A stretch of DNA of 64,000 nucleotides from positions 62,001 to 126,000 of the forward strand of contig CAJXJY010000006.1 in assembly GCA_913055875.1 (NCBI GenBank). Direction: 5' to 3'. Positions 34,901 to 43,232 of the stretch are shown here, piece after piece (position 1 is the stretch's first letter; each line of letters starts with the position of its first letter). Under the pieces are notes generated by a model. That model saw only the letters and a program-made list of their open reading frames with translations. It was not told the DNA's origin and ran no database searches. The translations under genes were made by a program, and so were the position numbers. Source of the DNA: an uncultured Altererythrobacter sp. (lineage in GTDB: Bacteria > Pseudomonadota > Alphaproteobacteria > Sphingomonadales > Sphingomonadaceae).

Positions 34901-37074
34901 CCGATAACCACCGAGTACTCACCCTGGGCCAGCGCACCGAACGATGCCGGATCGTCGCCGTCCCCGCCGATCGCGATCGCATAGTCGCCGGAGGAGAAAC
35001 TGCCGCGGCCAACCGCTACGGCGTTGTCGCCGCGTGCGTCGCTGTTTGCGCCGACCGCGGTCGCCCCGGTCGAACGTGCCGCCGCCTGGTAACCGAGCGC
35101 GGTCGTTTCGGTGGTGGAGGCGATCGTCGACATGCCGATCGCACTCGACCGGTTGCCCTGCGCACTGGCATCGTCGCCGATCGCCAGCGCGCTGACGCCC
35201 GCCGCGCTCGCATCGGGGCCGATCGCGATCGCGTCGGTTCCGGCCGCCGACGCATCGCTGCCCGTGCCGCTGACATCGAAATAGGCCAGATCCTCGGTAA
35301 CAGCGTTGACTTGCCCCACCGTGGCCGCGTCGCTGTCGGCGGTGCCGTCGGCGACGTTGGTGATGCGCCGGGTGATCGCGGCGGTGTCGTCGCTGAGGTC
35401 GCCTGGCGTGCCGTTGTCGTCGTAGGCGCGGCCGACCGAGACGGTGTTTACCTCGTCGGCCTCCGAATTCGCACCCAGGGCGACGCTATCGCTCGCGCTG
35501 GCCGATGCAAAAGCGCCGAGCGAGACCGCGCTGCTTGCGGACGCGGCGCCGGCGCGGCCGATGGCGATCGCGTCGCCTGCGGAGGCGTTGGCCTGCCGTC
35601 CCATGGAGATCGCCGCGATCCCCGTCGCCTGCGCGTCGGTGCCGACCGCGACCGCGGCCTGCTGCGTCGCGTCGCTGCTCTGGCCGATCGCGACCGCCTC
35701 GAGGTTGCTGGCGATGGCGAGGCGGCCGAGAGCGGTCCCGAACGCCGCGGCTTGCGCGCCCGCGCCGATCGCGGTCGCGTCTTCGCCGTTCGCGGCCGCA
35801 TCGCCGCCGAGTGCGGTCGAATTGTTGCCGCCGGCGACCGCGCCGGTGCTCCCCCCGTCCTGGCCGTCGCCGCCGATGGCGACCGCATTCACCCCGGTCG
35901 AGGAGCTGTTGAGACCGATCGCGATATTGCCGCGCTCGGTCGAACCGGCCGCTTCGCCGATGGCGATGGCGTCTTCGCCGGTGGCGGTAGGCAGCGTGCC
36001 GTCGGAATTGATGTCGACATAGTCTTCGCCCGCCGCGGCGACCGCCGTGTTGAGCTGGGCGACGTTGACCGCATCGGTATCCGCCGTGCCGGCCGCGACA
36101 TTGGTGATCTGCCGCTCGCTGCCCGACGAGCCGACCGACACGGTATTCGCCCGGTCCGCGAGCGAGAGCGAACCGATCGCGACCGAATCCGCCGCCGTGG
36201 TCGAGGCGCTCGTACCGATCGCCACGCCGTTGAGCGAGGTCGCGCTGGCATCGGTGCCGACGGCGATCGCCTGCTGGCTGGCCGCCGAAGCGCCGTCGCC
36301 GACTGCGAGTGCCGAGATATTGGTCGCGCTCGCGCCCGAGCCGATCGCCGTTGCATCGGGTCCGGTGACGGTCGTGTCCGCCCCGATGGCGACGGCGTTG
36401 GTCGAGGCATAGGTGCGCCCGCCGGTGATCGCGAGGTCGGCCACGGACGCATCGCGTCCCATCGCGATGGCGGAATCGCCCGCTGTCGAAGCATTGGTCC
36501 CGATCGCGATCGCATCGTCCGAATCGACCGGATCGACCGAACCGCCGGTCGGATCGTCGGGCGCGCCGGTCGATTCGTTGGCGGTGACGATCACGGCGCC
36601 GTAGCCCAGGGCCATCGAACCATCGAACCCGGCGCCGCTACCCGCACCCAGTGCGATGCCTCCCGTTGCCGAGGCGCTTGCCCCCGCGCCCACGGCGGTC
36701 GAGGCCGTGCCCAGCGCGCTGGCACCCTCGCCGATCGCGACCGCTTCGTCGCTCGCTGCAATCGCCGTGAGCCCGACGGCGGTGGCGCCCGAACTGGCGA
36801 ACGCGCCCGCACCCACGGCGGTCGCGTTGCTGCCGGCGGTTGCGCTCGCCCCGACGGCGGTGCTGAACGTGCCCGACGCACCCGCGCCCGTGCCGCAGGC
36901 GAGATTGGTGTCCTCGCCGCTATTGTCGGTCGCGCCGCCGTCGCTGTCGGCCACGCCGTCGTCGTCCTCGTCGAGGATGCAGGTTTCCGCCCGCGCTTCC
37001 TGCGGCGCGGCGAGACTTGCGATGGCGATCGCCGAAGCGGCGGCGGTGAGCGACAGCAGGGTGGTCGTGCGCAT
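31939..37074 (-). CDS. Trimeric autotransporter adhesin TAA2 (YadA-like, longest)
   Basis: A 1711-residue trimeric autotransporter. The signal peptide (about 29 residues, EARA end) precedes Cys32-I-L-D-E-D-D-D-G, a textbook DxDxDGxxD calcium-type loop, and the second Cys60. Very long YadA-head repeats follow, with three necks (TDAVNVAQLN, SDAATVGQVN, SDAATVGQLN). Several acidic inserts occur (GGDGTDIDDPTDAD, GYDGPDNDSTT, DPDDPDNGDIDN). The C-terminal part has the YTMPGLP module, a linker, a coiled coil (SALSGRVSTLEGRV) and the YadA anchor ending SFGF. It is divergent from regulator 1 across 209 bp. Repetitive coding sequence leaves the opposite strand open almost throughout; that frame is not a gene. 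Confidence 0.92.
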   Translation of the reverse strand: MRTTTLLSLTAAASAIAIASLAAPQEARAETCILDEDDDGVADSDGGATDNSGEDTNLACGTGAGASGTFSTAVGASATAGSNATAVGAGAFASSGATAVGLTAIAASDEAVAIGEGASALGTASTAVGAGASASATGGIALGAGSGAGFDGSMALGYGAVIVTANESTGAPDDPTGGSVDPVDSDDAIAIGTNASTAGDSAIAMGRDASVADLAITGGRTYASTNAVAIGADTTVTGPDATAIGSGASATNISALAVGDGASAASQQAIAVGTDASATSLNGVAIGTSASTTAADSVAIGSLSLADRANTVSVGSSGSERQITNVAAGTADTDAVNVAQLNTAVAAAGEDYVDINSDGTLPTATGEDAIAIGEAAGSTERGNIAIGLNSSSTGVNAVAIGGDGQDGGSTGAVAGGNNSTALGGDAAANGEDATAIGAGAQAAAFGTALGRLAIASNLEAVAIGQSSDATQQAAVAVGTDAQATGIAAISMGRQANASAGDAIAIGRAGAASASSAVSLGAFASASASDSVALGANSEADEVNTVSVGRAYDDNGTPGDLSDDTAAITRRITNVADGTADSDAATVGQVNAVTEDLAYFDVSGTGSDASAAGTDAIAIGPDASAAGVSALAIGDDASAQGNRSSAIGMSTIASTTETTALGYQAAARSTGATAVGANSDARGDNAVAVGRGSFSSGDYAIAIGGDGDDPASFGALAQGEYSVVIGSDSGTFTDSTDAVVIGHGSAVFESVGAGTIVGSGASVAAGATEGVALGTGAAVQENAINAVALGAGSIASESDTVSVGSSGSERRITNVADGTADSDAATVGQLNTAVAAASFASSDYFVANSTGTAASATGTDAVAAGEETDASGEEAVAIGRRAAGTGEGAIAIGRDSDFNPLLDPDDPDNGDIDNFGARATGDDSIAIGTDALAIDYGAIAMGDEAFAGDESSIAIGQLAQADLGFDGIAMGYASTALGEQAIAIGSGAAALNDDTIAIGDTATVFGDNGIAMGDDSYVETDDGIAIGESAIVAVDGVQGIALGKESEVTGRNGVAIGRAAAADGHGSVALGGDGTDIDDPTDADFEVGALALADDSTAIGADSYADALGATALGATASAEAQGAIAIGYDGPDNDSTTGGFKIGAYATGENSIAIGTDSQSSANSSVALGNKARATGNLAVAIGENAAAGGPDAVSVGTSSNSQQDGTAIGPKAFARRQSVALGLSANAAGVNSIAIGADPTLGSNRTTAGSTASTAIGTAAAVGTASDRALAIGYYASVADNAEDALAMGTDANATSASAIAIGTDSDATGQYAVAMGRDTNATGANAVAMGNTARATGANATAIGGSSRATELGSTAVGFNARADGSAATAVGATAHATGAASTALGRSAQASGANSTAVGRAAQASGSNAFAVGVQASASFANSFAFGYQAMATRNSQMMFGTVNYTYTMPGLPRAASNAAQSGQLYYVTVDANGNLGYSTTPPGGGATTSASTTTLAVAPSAAPAISSTGSDAGIVHSPTQAVMAANTAAAAQPQVPAQAPAGEGQLGGRTAQMAMLGRDQTVAEPPHDANFDAGTARTANTLGAAGTASLGAAAIPPIAAITDAQFSALSGRVSTLEGRVDNLDFQITQLDSFTRGGIAAAMAFGGNMIVPDSTFSVSLNASTFQGEQGFSGAITARAGEMVYISAGVAGSTADNTTGGRVGVSFGF

Positions 37075-37283
37075 GATCGAATTGTCCTCCGGTTGACGAA
37101 ACCGGCCGGTCGAAGGGGGAAGCCATGCGCGACGATTCTATACGACCCCCGCGGCCACGCCCCCTCCCGGCGCAGTCGGCGATTCGCGTGTTAACAGCGC
37201 ATTTACCACGAAACCTCCGGGAAATCTCCGAAATTGACGGCGGTTTGCTGACTGTTACAGAATGGGACAGGAGTGGGCGCACA

Positions 37284-38810
37284 GTGCAATATCGCTTCGA
37301 GAACTACCTGCTCGACACCGAGGCGCTCGAACTGAGCCGCAACGGGGAGCGAGTGCCGATGCCGGCCCGTATCCTGGGCCTGCTGGTTCACCTCGTCGAG
37401 AATCGCCATCGGGTCGTGTCGCGGGAGGAGCTGGCGGACCATGGCTGGCCCGGCCGGTACATCGCCGACCAGACGCTGACGAGCCGGCTCAGCGAGCTCC
37501 GCGCGAAACTCGGCGACAAGGATGGCAATCGCCTGATCCGCACGGTCTACGGCGAGGGAGTCCGGTTCGTGGGCGATGCGACGCGGCATGGCGGCAGGGC
37601 GGCGGAGATTCCCGGGCCGGGCCGGGGGATGCCTTCGATCGCCGTCCTCGCGTTCCGCGTACGAGGCGAGGGGCTGGTGGATCGCTGGCTGGCCACGGCT
37701 GTGGCCGACGACCTGCTGACCGGGCTGAGCCGGCTCAAGACGCTGTTCGTCATCGCACGCGGATCGAGTTTCAGGTTCACGTCGTTCGATTCCGCGCCGA
37801 TCGAAGCGGGCCTCGAACTCGGCGTCGAGATGCTGGTCTCGGGCTCGGTCGAATCGATGGGCGACAAGCTGGCGGTCAGCGTCGAACTCTCCAGCACGTC
37901 CACCGGTCGGGTGATCTGGCGCGAGCGCTACGATCTCGACCGGCCGGACGTCCCCGGATTGCCGCAGGACATGGCGGGCCGCATTGCCGCCGCGATCGAC
38001 CGGGAGGTGACTCTCGACCGAGCGTCGCAGGCGCGCGGACTGCCGGGCAGGCAGCTCGACGCCTGGAACCATTACCACCTCGGGTGGTCGGAGGCGATCA
38101 CGCACCGCATCGACCAGTTCGAACAGCCGCGAACGCATTTTCTCGATGCCATCGCGGTCGACCCGAAATTCGCGCGCGCGCATATCGGGCTGGCCCAGAC
38201 CTATTTCTGCGAAGGGCTGAGCGATCTCATCGGCAATATGGACACGGCGCTCGACGGCCTGCGCCGCGCCAGCGACGATGCCCTCGCATGCGATCCCTCC
38301 GATCCCTATGCGCACCTGATGCTCGGGCGCAGCCACGTCCTGGCGAGCGACTGGCAGGGGATCGAGCACATCCGCAACGCGCTCGAGATCAGCCCGAACG
38401 TGTATTTCGCCCGCACCGACCTCGGACGGATATACGCCATGACCGGATTGGTCGACGAAGCGCGCAAGCAGTTGCACGCGGCGCACGAACTCAGCCCGTT
38501 CGATCCGTGGCGTTTCAGCCTCTACACCAGTTTCATGGTCGTCGAACTGGCATGCAGCGAATTTCCAGAAGCGGCTCGCTGGGCACGCCTGTCGCGGGAT
38601 CTTCCGTTCAGGAGCGCGCAGGCGCGCCTCGCCGAAATGGGAAGTCTGCACATGGCGGGCGATGAAAAAGCCGCTCGGGAAATCGGGCAGGAATTCCGCA
38701 TGATGCACCGCGATTTCGACTTCGGGAGCTTTCACGCCGCCGTTCCGGTCATACCGCAACCCGTCCTCGATATCATCGAAACCGGATACCGGACCTACGT
38801 CGTCGGATAG
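37284..38810 (+). CDS. Winged-helix/TPR transcriptional regulator 1 of the adhesin cluster
   Basis: A 508-residue regulator with an N-terminal OmpR/PhoB-type winged helix (about 1-95: FENYLLDTEALELSRNGERV, YIADQTLTSRLSELRAKLG, VYGEGVRFVG). A middle domain follows with IAVLAFRV, ADDLLTGLSRLK and VIARGSSFRF. Then comes a TPR-like helical C-terminus. There is no receiver domain and no membrane helix. GTG 37284 is chosen because AGGAG lies 10 bases upstream and the protein then begins at the winged helix. It is divergent from TAA2 and convergent with TAA3. Control of the adhesins is inferred from position only. Confidence 0.85.
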   Translation: MQYRFENYLLDTEALELSRNGERVPMPARILGLLVHLVENRHRVVSREELADHGWPGRYIADQTLTSRLSELRAKLGDKDGNRLIRTVYGEGVRFVGDATRHGGRAAEIPGPGRGMPSIAVLAFRVRGEGLVDRWLATAVADDLLTGLSRLKTLFVIARGSSFRFTSFDSAPIEAGLELGVEMLVSGSVESMGDKLAVSVELSSTSTGRVIWRERYDLDRPDVPGLPQDMAGRIAAAIDREVTLDRASQARGLPGRQLDAWNHYHLGWSEAITHRIDQFEQPRTHFLDAIAVDPKFARAHIGLAQTYFCEGLSDLIGNMDTALDGLRRASDDALACDPSDPYAHLMLGRSHVLASDWQGIEHIRNALEISPNVYFARTDLGRIYAMTGLVDEARKQLHAAHELSPFDPWRFSLYTSFMVVELACSEFPEAARWARLSRDLPFRSAQARLAEMGSLHMAGDEKAAREIGQEFRMMHRDFDFGSFHAAVPVIPQPVLDIIETGYRTYVVG

Positions 38811-38811
38811 A

Positions 38812-39190
38812 TGCCCGCCGTCCGCTGGGGGAGCGAACGGCGGGCAGGCGGCCGGGATGCGCCGGAGACGGGGGCTAGAAGCCGAACGCCACCCCGACCT
38901 GCGCGCCGACGCGGTCCTCGCCGGTGTTCCCGGCGACCCCGGCCGAGACGTAGACCTTCTCGCCCAGCCTGCCGGTGAAGGTGCCGGCAAAGGCCTGCTC
39001 GCCGCCATAGGTCGCGGCGTTGAGCGAGAAGGAGATGTTGGTATCTGGCACCACCATCGCGCTGCCGAGCGCCATCGCCGCGGCGATGCCGCCTTCCATC
39101 CCTTCGAGCCGCAGATCGAACTGGTCCATCCGCGCCTCGAGCGTCGAGACGCGTCCCGACAGCTCGCTGAACTGCGCATCGGTGACCGCC
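38812..39190. repeat. Direct repeat, copy A: 3' end of TAA3 plus downstream hairpin
   Basis: This ~380-bp block is almost identical to 42854-43232 (offset 4042 bp), with differences mostly at silent third positions. It covers the last ~95 codons of TAA3, the stop and 60 bp of flank including a hairpin. Identity of the non-coding flank points to recent duplication or gene conversion. Confidence 0.85.
38814..38844. terminator. Hairpin between regulator 1 and TAA3 stops
   Basis: CCCGCCGTCCGCT pairs with AGCGAACGGCGGG (one bulged mismatch). It lies between two convergent stops and could end both transcripts. No T-run follows on either strand, so the terminator call is tentative. Confidence 0.45.
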
Positions 39191-42100
39191 GCGAGCGCGG
39201 GGGCCGCGGGTGCGGCGGCGCTCGATGCACTGGCTGCATTGGCAGTCCGGCGCGTGCCCGCATCGGCGTCGCTCCCAGCGGGCGGTTCGGCGACGGTCGC
39301 CGCCTCCTCCAGTGTCGCGACTTCGACCGGCCGGCCGGCGGCGGACATCACCGGCTCGGTCGAACCGGTGCCGATGGCGGCATCGCTGCCGGTCTGCGTG
39401 ATCGACGGAGCGCCCGCGCGCATGGCGGCGCGGGTCGTTGCCGGATCGCCGGCATCCTCGGCAGGCACCGGCTGGAAGCCGAGATTGCCGTTCGCGTCGA
39501 CGGTAACGATGAAGATGTCGCCCGATTGCGCCGCGTTGGAGGCGCCTGTCGGCAGGCCGGGCATGGCGTAGGTGTAGTTGACCGTGCCGAGCATGATCTG
39601 GTTGGCGCGTGTCGCCGCCGCCTGGCTGCCGATCGCGAAGCTGTTGGCGAACAGCGATTGCGCCTGGAATCCGATCGCGACGCTGCGTTCCGCCCCGGCC
39701 TGCGCGAACGAGCCGAAGGTATAGGCATCGGTCGCTTCGCTCCGCGCCTGGTTGCCGACCGCCCCCGAACGTGTGCCGAGCGCTTCCGCCTGCACGCCGA
39801 CCGCGGTGGCCGAATTGGCGCTCGCCAACGCGCGCGCGCCGAATGCGCCTGCCGAATTGTTCGTCGCCTTGGCGCCCGCGCCGACCGCGGTCGCGCCGAG
39901 CCCGCTGGCCTCGGCCGACTTGCCGACCGCGACGGTGTTGGCGCCCTCGGCGCTGGCGCTCTTGCCGATCGAGGTGGCGTCGGTGCCGGTGGCGCGCGAG
40001 GAATTGCCCAGCGCCAGCGCCCGTTCGCCCGCGGCGTTGGCATTGACCCCGAGCGCGAGGGCATCGAGGCCCTCCGCCTTGGCAGCATTGCCGGTCGAGC
40101 TGACCGCGAGGAATTCGCTGCCAGAACCGCCCTCGAAGCCTTCGAGCGCCGCGTTGAGCTGCGCGACATTGACTGCGTCGGTATCGTCGGTGCCCGCGGC
40201 GATGTTGGTCAGCCTGCGCTTGAGCGTCTCGTTGCCGAACGAGACGGTGTTCGCCACCGCGGCCACCGAACCGGCGCCGAACGCGATCGAACCGTCGGCG
40301 AGAGCGCGCGCGTCGCGCCCGAAGGCGATCGCCGCTTCGCCGTCGGCGAAGGCACCCGCGCTGTCCGCGTCGTCACCGTCGCCGCCGATCGCGATGGCAC
40401 CGGCGCGCTTCGCCGTGGTCAGTTTGCCGAGGGCGATCGCCTGCGATTGCGTGGCCTTGGAATTCGCGCCGATCGCGATCGAATCGGTGACGCCTTCACC
40501 GCCCGACTGGCTCTGCAGGCCGAATGCAAGCGTCGCGGAGCCTTCAGCCTTGGCCTTGAAACCGAAGGCAAACGCCCCGGCTCCTTCGGCTTTCGCCTCA
40601 GAGCCGATCGCGATCGAATTGCTCGACGACGCCACCGCCTTCGAGCCGAGGGCAAAGGAATCGACATCGAGGGCCGACGCCCTTTCGCCGATAGCGACGG
40701 ATCTGGAGCCCAACCCCTGGGCATCGGCCCCGATAGCGACGGCGTTTTCCCGGTTCGAGCCGCTGCCGGCCCTGGCGCCCGTTCCGTCGCCATCCGCATC
40801 GCCGCCGATCGCGACACCGCCCGGACCCCGGCCATCGGCATTGAGCCCGATGGCGATCGCGTTCGCGTTCGCTGCGACGGCGTGGTCGCCGAGCGCGACG
40901 GTCCCGGCTGCCTCGGCCTTGGCGGCATTGCCGACCGCGGTCGCGCGCAGCGCGCCGGCGATCGCCCCACCGCCCAGCGCGGTGGCGAAATCGGCCGTTC
41001 CCCTGGCATCGGCACCGAAGGCGATCGCTTCGAAGCCGTCGGCCCGGGCGCCGAGCAGATCGGTGTCGTCGCCGTCGTCGTCGCTGTCGCCGCCCAGCGC
41101 GATGCTGCCCTGGCCGTCGGCGATGGCGATGGCGCCGAAAGCGATGCTGTCGGCCCCGCGTGCGGAGGTGCTGCGCCCGATGGCAACGCTGTTGCCGCCG
41201 CGCGCGACGGCCGAATGGCCGATCGCGACGCCGCCTTCGGCTTCCGACCTGGCGATGGCACCGATCGCGACGCTCACATTGGCGGCGCTGGCGAAATTGC
41301 CGAACGCCGAGCCGCTCGAGCCGAGCACCTCGGCGCCCGTGCCGACTGCGGTCGCGTTGAGCGCCGACGCGTTCGCGCCGTTCCCGATCGCGGTGCTGAA
41401 ATTGGCGGTGGCGAGGGCATCCGCACCAACCGCGGTCGAGCGCAGACCGAGCGCCTGCGCGCCCAGTTCGTCGGCGTCGGAATCGTCTCCGCCGATCGCC
41501 ACCGCGCCCTGCGTGCCGGCGGCGCTGTCGGCGCCGATCGCGATCGCGTGCTCGCTGTCGGCCCTGGCTGCATCGCCGAGAGCGATCGCCCGATCGCCGC
41601 CGCCAAACGCGCCGGTGCCGATCGCGACCGTGCGATCGGCCTCGGCATTGGCTCCGGTACCGACCGCGATCGATCCCGCGCCCTGCGCCAGCGACTTGGC
41701 GCCGAGCGCCGTGGCGGAAACATTGGTGGCGGTGGCATCGGTGCCGAGTGCGGTCGCGTTCGACCCGATCGCGCGCGCACCGAAGGCGCCGTCGCTGTCG
41801 TCGTCGTCGCCATCGGCGCCGATGGCGATCGCGCCTTCCTCGGCGGCCTCGGCCTCGAGCCCGATCGCGATGGCTTTCGCTGCGGCGGCCTCGGCGTCGG
41901 TCCCGATCGCGATACCGTCGGTCGCCGTCGACGTCGTGAGCGACCCGGTTCCGAGCGCAAGGCCGCGCTCGGCGAAGGAAAACGCCGCCGTGCCGATGGC
42001 CGAGGAATTGGCCCCCTCGGCGAATGCCGCCCGGCCCAGGGCAAGGCTCTGATGCCCCGCCGCACCGGCGAAAGCGCCGACAGCGGTGGCGAATTCGCCG

Positions 42101-42699
42101 GCCGTGGCATGGCCGCCCAGCGCGACGGCTCCATCCGCATTGGCGGTCGCATCGGCACCCAGCGCGATCGCACGCTGGCCGGCGGCGAACGCGCCGGCAC
42201 CGTCTTCGTCGATATCGCCGCCGATGGCGACCGCGCCATCGCCGGTGACCGACGTGTTGTGGCCGATCGCGACCACATCGGCGATAGATTCCGCGCTCAC
42301 CGCGCGCGCCTGCGCACCTATGACCACGCCCCCGCGCGCATCGTTGACCGCCTCTTCGCCGATGGCGATCGCGGAAGCCGCGGTCGCCTGCGACTGCGCG
42401 CCCAGCGCGATGCTCGACCGCGCCGAGGCGAGCGCGTCGTGGCCGACCGCGGTCGCTTCGAATTCGAGCGCCGTGGCCTCGTTGCCGATCGCGGTCGCGC
42501 GGGCCGCGCCGGCCCCGCTGTCGGGCCCGCAGGCGAGCGCGGTACCGATCGCGGCGCTGTCGGCACCCGCCGTGCCGTCGGCGGTGCCGTTTTCGTTTTC
42601 GTCGACGACGCAGTCGGCCGCCTGCGCGGGAGCGGCGGGCAGCATCAGCCCCGCGGCGAGCGCGGCGGCGGCGGTGGTGGTGGCAAGATAGTTACGCAT
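38875..42699 (-). CDS. Trimeric autotransporter adhesin TAA3 (YadA-like, mosaic)
   Basis: A 1274-residue adhesin starting at ATG 42699 with a clean signal peptide (PAQA end at about 27). A Cys30-V-V-D-E-N-E-N-G loop (DxNxNGxxD) and Cys57 follow. The frame is open 202 codons further upstream, but that part is the shadow of TAA4. The head has six acidic inserts such as GGDIDEDGAGA, GGDSDDDGDDTD and GGDGDDADSA. One neck (TDAVNVAQLN) is followed by a ~170-residue block close to TAA1, a YAMPGLP module and the anchor. The last ~94 residues are identical to TAA4. The gene therefore looks recombined from both neighbours. Confidence 0.92.
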   Translation of the reverse strand: MRNYLATTTAAAALAAGLMLPAAPAQAADCVVDENENGTADGTAGADSAAIGTALACGPDSGAGAARATAIGNEATALEFEATAVGHDALASARSSIALGAQSQATAASAIAIGEEAVNDARGGVVIGAQARAVSAESIADVVAIGHNTSVTGDGAVAIGGDIDEDGAGAFAAGQRAIALGADATANADGAVALGGHATAGEFATAVGAFAGAAGHQSLALGRAAFAEGANSSAIGTAAFSFAERGLALGTGSLTTSTATDGIAIGTDAEAAAAKAIAIGLEAEAAEEGAIAIGADGDDDDSDGAFGARAIGSNATALGTDATATNVSATALGAKSLAQGAGSIAVGTGANAEADRTVAIGTGAFGGGDRAIALGDAARADSEHAIAIGADSAAGTQGAVAIGGDDSDADELGAQALGLRSTAVGADALATANFSTAIGNGANASALNATAVGTGAEVLGSSGSAFGNFASAANVSVAIGAIARSEAEGGVAIGHSAVARGGNSVAIGRSTSARGADSIAFGAIAIADGQGSIALGGDSDDDGDDTDLLGARADGFEAIAFGADARGTADFATALGGGAIAGALRATAVGNAAKAEAAGTVALGDHAVAANANAIAIGLNADGRGPGGVAIGGDADGDGTGARAGSGSNRENAVAIGADAQGLGSRSVAIGERASALDVDSFALGSKAVASSSNSIAIGSEAKAEGAGAFAFGFKAKAEGSATLAFGLQSQSGGEGVTDSIAIGANSKATQSQAIALGKLTTAKRAGAIAIGGDGDDADSAGAFADGEAAIAFGRDARALADGSIAFGAGSVAAVANTVSFGNETLKRRLTNIAAGTDDTDAVNVAQLNAALEGFEGGSGSEFLAVSSTGNAAKAEGLDALALGVNANAAGERALALGNSSRATGTDATSIGKSASAEGANTVAVGKSAEASGLGATAVGAGAKATNNSAGAFGARALASANSATAVGVQAEALGTRSGAVGNQARSEATDAYTFGSFAQAGAERSVAIGFQAQSLFANSFAIGSQAAATRANQIMLGTVNYTYAMPGLPTGASNAAQSGDIFIVTVDANGNLGFQPVPAEDAGDPATTRAAMRAGAPSITQTGSDAAIGTGSTEPVMSAAGRPVEVATLEEAATVAEPPAGSDADAGTRRTANAASASSAAAPAAPALAAVTDAQFSELSGRVSTLEARMDQFDLRLEGMEGGIAAAMALGSAMVVPDTNISFSLNAATYGGEQAFAGTFTGRLGEKVYVSAGVAGNTGEDRVGAQVGVAFGF

Positions 42700-42853
42700 G
42701 GTCCGGGTCCTTTTCGCATCTGTTCGGATGCGGGGCCCGGTGGTGCCTCGGCGTGGAAGCGGGCGTGGTAGGTTGCGTGTTAAATCGGGCCGTGCGCGTG
42801 GTAACGGCGCGGGCAGGGTGCTCTGCGCCGCATACTGCCCGGCAGCCAGAAAG

Positions 42854-43232
42854 TGCCCGCCGTCCGCTGGGGGAGCGAACGGCGGGCAGGCGGCCGGGAT
42901 GCGCCGGAGACGGGGGCTAGAAGCCGAACGCCACCCCGACCTGGGCGCCGACGCGGTCCTCGCCGGTGTTTCCGGCGACCCCGGCGGAGACGTAGACCTT
43001 CTCGCCCAGCCTGCCGGTGAAGGTGCCGGCGAAAGCCTGCTCGCCGCCATAGGTCGCGGCGTTGAGCGAGAAGGAGATGTTGGTATCGGGCACGACCATC
43101 GCGCTGCCGAGCGCCATCGCCGCAGCGATGCCGCCTTCCATCCCTTCGAGCCGCAGGTCGAACTGGTCCATCCGCGCCTCGAGCGTCGAGACGCGGCCCG
43201 ACAGCGCGTTGAACTGCGCATCGCTGACCGCG
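42854..43232. repeat. Direct repeat, copy B: 3' end of TAA4 plus downstream hairpin
   Basis: Partner of copy A at 38812-39190. It includes the stop of TAA4, its last ~95 codons and the same hairpin flank. Confidence 0.85.
42856..42886. terminator. Hairpin downstream of TAA4
   Basis: Identical to the hairpin at 38814-38844. It lies 30 bases after the TAA4 stop on the minus strand, in front of TAA3. No T-run follows, so it may reduce read-through rather than act as a classical terminator. Confidence 0.45.

Noticed and set aside
31906-37194. A 1762-codon open frame opposite TAA2, and a similar 1304-codon frame opposite TAA3 (38857-42771)
   Set aside because: The adhesin genes have signal peptides, necks and anchors; the opposite frames are low-complexity and arise because repeated GC-rich codons avoid stops on the other strand.
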